Positions 32,440-33,305 of a stretch of 33,305 bases of DNA are shown piece after piece. The position numbers and the translations under genes are program-made. The stretch covers positions 1 through 33,305 of the forward strand of contig NZ_QSEK01000030.1 of the NCBI RefSeq assembly GCF_003464165.1, given 5' to 3'. The stretch comes from Eubacterium sp. AM49-13BH (GTDB lineage Bacteria; Bacillota; Clostridia; Lachnospirales; Lachnospiraceae). Numbering within the stretch: the first letter of the stretch is position 1; the number at the start of each line of letters is the position of its first letter. Below the pieces are notes generated by a model that did no database searches, was not told where the DNA came from, and saw nothing but the letters and a program-made list of their open reading frames with translations.

Positions 32440-33159
32440 ATGGGATATAATATAGCAATATGTGATGATGATAATTTAATGGCTCAGAATATTAAAAATT
32501 CAATGTTACATGAATTTAGTAACAAAGGATGGCAGGATGTTACTATTGATTATTATGAAGATGGTGTCAGGTTGTTATCAAGCATTGAAGCGGATAATTC
32601 ATACAGGGTGGTTTTATTGGATATCAATATGGAGCCTATGGACGGATTTCAGATTGCAGAGCAGATAGCAAAAAGTAATTCGAAAATTCTTATAGTTTTT
32701 GTGACTTCACATGAAGAAACAGTATATGATTCTTTTGATTATATGCCTTTTTATTTTATCAGAAAGTCACGATATGAGATATCTGTAAAAAGAGTTGTTA
32801 ATAAAATTATTGACAGGGAAAATCATGAAAAGAAAATAATGGTTGAGAGTAAGGATGGTTTGGTGGCTATAGATACAGCTAATATAATATATGCTGTAAG
32901 TCAGGATCATTATATTACAATATTCACAACTGATGATAATTATGTTATAAGAAAAAGTATGACAGAACTGGAAAATGAATTAAAGAATTATTTCATTAAC
33001 CGCGCACATAAAAAGTATCTTGTTAATTATCGTTTTGTAAAAAAGATTAATAGTTCTACAGGTGAGGTGTTACTTGTTACAGGTGAGACTATCAGGCTTG
33101 GACGCAATTATAAAGATATATTTGAGAAAGGGTTAGTACTGTATTATCGTACATTATAA
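32440..33159 (+). CDS. LytTR-family response regulator
   Basis: A 239-residue regulator with a receiver domain (about 3-125) and a LytTR DNA-binding domain (about 137-236), like AgrA and VirR. The phosphorylation site is D61 in VVLLDINMEPMDGF; the acidic pocket is CDDD at 8-11, TS at about 94-95 and the lysine in FIRKSRY near 109. The DNA-binding part shows VAIDTANIIYAVSQDHYITI and NRAHKKYLVNYRFVKKI. AGAGAG lies upstream of ATG 32440. The following gene starts 2 bases after its stop and begins as a membrane protein, so a cognate sensor kinase is likely there. LytTR systems often control secreted peptides, bacteriocins or surface proteins; the target here is unknown. Confidence 0.92.
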   Translation: MGYNIAICDDDNLMAQNIKNSMLHEFSNKGWQDVTIDYYEDGVRLLSSIEADNSYRVVLLDINMEPMDGFQIAEQIAKSNSKILIVFVTSHEETVYDSFDYMPFYFIRKSRYEISVKRVVNKIIDRENHEKKIMVESKDGLVAIDTANIIYAVSQDHYITIFTTDDNYVIRKSMTELENELKNYFINRAHKKYLVNYRFVKKINSSTGEVLLVTGETIRLGRNYKDIFEKGLVLYYRTL

Positions 33160-33161
33160 TC

Positions 33162-33305
33162 ATGTTAAATATATATAATTCTATAACCATTCTGCAGTAT
33201 TTTATACTTGTTATAATAGGTGTCATATTTTTAAAAAAGGTATCAGAATTACTGGCTAAAAGGATTAACAGAATTACAGCATATGTTATTGCGGTTATAG
33301 TTATA
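33162..33305 (+). CDS. N-terminal part of a membrane protein, probable sensor kinase, cut by window
   Basis: The frame opens with ATG 33162, 2 bases after the response regulator stop, and stays open to the window end (48 codons: MLNIYNSITILQYFILVIIG and on). One hydrophobic helix (about 8-24) and the start of a second are visible. Position and topology suggest a GHKL-type (AgrC-like) sensor histidine kinase, but no kinase motif is in view. Confidence 0.6.
   Translation, partial: MLNIYNSITILQYFILVIIGVIFLKKVSELLAKRINRITAYVIAVIVI

Noticed and set aside
1..33305. CRISPR array, tRNA or rRNA genes
   Set aside because: No regularly spaced repeats of CRISPR type and no tRNA or rRNA signature were seen on either strand when reading by eye.

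Overview
The window looks like a chromosomal segment of a low-GC Gram-positive anaerobe of the class Clostridia, most likely a Lachnospiraceae member. The reasons are an AT-rich composition, strong GGAGG-type ribosome binding sites, AGA-dominated arginine codons in the housekeeping genes, SpoIID, SepF and ScpA/ScpB homologues, a ThiI without a rhodanese domain beside a cysteine desulfurase, and ATP-dependent PEP carboxykinase. The taxonomic call is inference from gene content; no database search was possible.

Positions 1-5220 are the right end of a mobile element. It carries two large tyrosine recombinases (the first cut by the window edge), a coiled-coil partner and a tiny fourth ORF, followed by a strong hairpin terminator and a cluster of direct and inverted repeats that probably mark the element end. 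The layout resembles the gamma-mobile-trio modules (GmtY-GmtZ-GmtX) of Gammaproteobacteria and, more loosely, TnpA-TnpB-TnpC of Tn554. The element abuts the 3' end of an RpiB-like isomerase gene. Any cargo would lie to the left, outside the window.

Positions 5239-9316 hold the RpiB-like isomerase (minus strand), a divergent sigma-70-like protein that lacks region 4, pckA with its terminator, an unmistakable 6S RNA gene (ssrS) with its own promoter and terminator, and a short repeat-rich intergenic block. Positions 9317-11869 carry a SpoIID/LytB-domain gene with an apparent single-base frameshift and a convergent, overlapping YihY/BrkB membrane protein gene.

Positions 12011-18919 form one long operon: scpA-scpB (chromosome condensation), an M18 aminopeptidase, prmA and rsmE (ribosome modification), a cysteine desulfurase and thiI (tRNA thiolation). 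It ends in a terminator shared with a small minus-strand HPr-like gene. Positions 19312-22670 are mtaB-coaX-coaBC (tRNA modification and coenzyme A synthesis), closed by a second shared terminator opposite a DUF378 membrane protein gene. Positions 23137-29031 are an envelope and division operon: a HlyD-like membrane protein, yggS, sepF, aroB, lspA, an rluD-type pseudouridine synthase and an uncharacterised 180-residue protein.

The right end contains a cytidylate-kinase-like protein, a membrane-anchored YkuD-fold protein without catalytic residues, a PutP-type sodium/solute symporter whose -10 box sits inside a perfect palindrome, a LytTR response regulator, and the start of a membrane protein gene cut by the window edge. 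The most unusual items are the recombinase module with its repeat-rich end, the degenerate sigma-like protein, three proteins that keep a fold but lack key residues (HPr-like, YkuD-like, sigma-like), the repeat block downstream of ssrS, and the palindrome over the putP promoter. No tRNA, rRNA or CRISPR array was seen.
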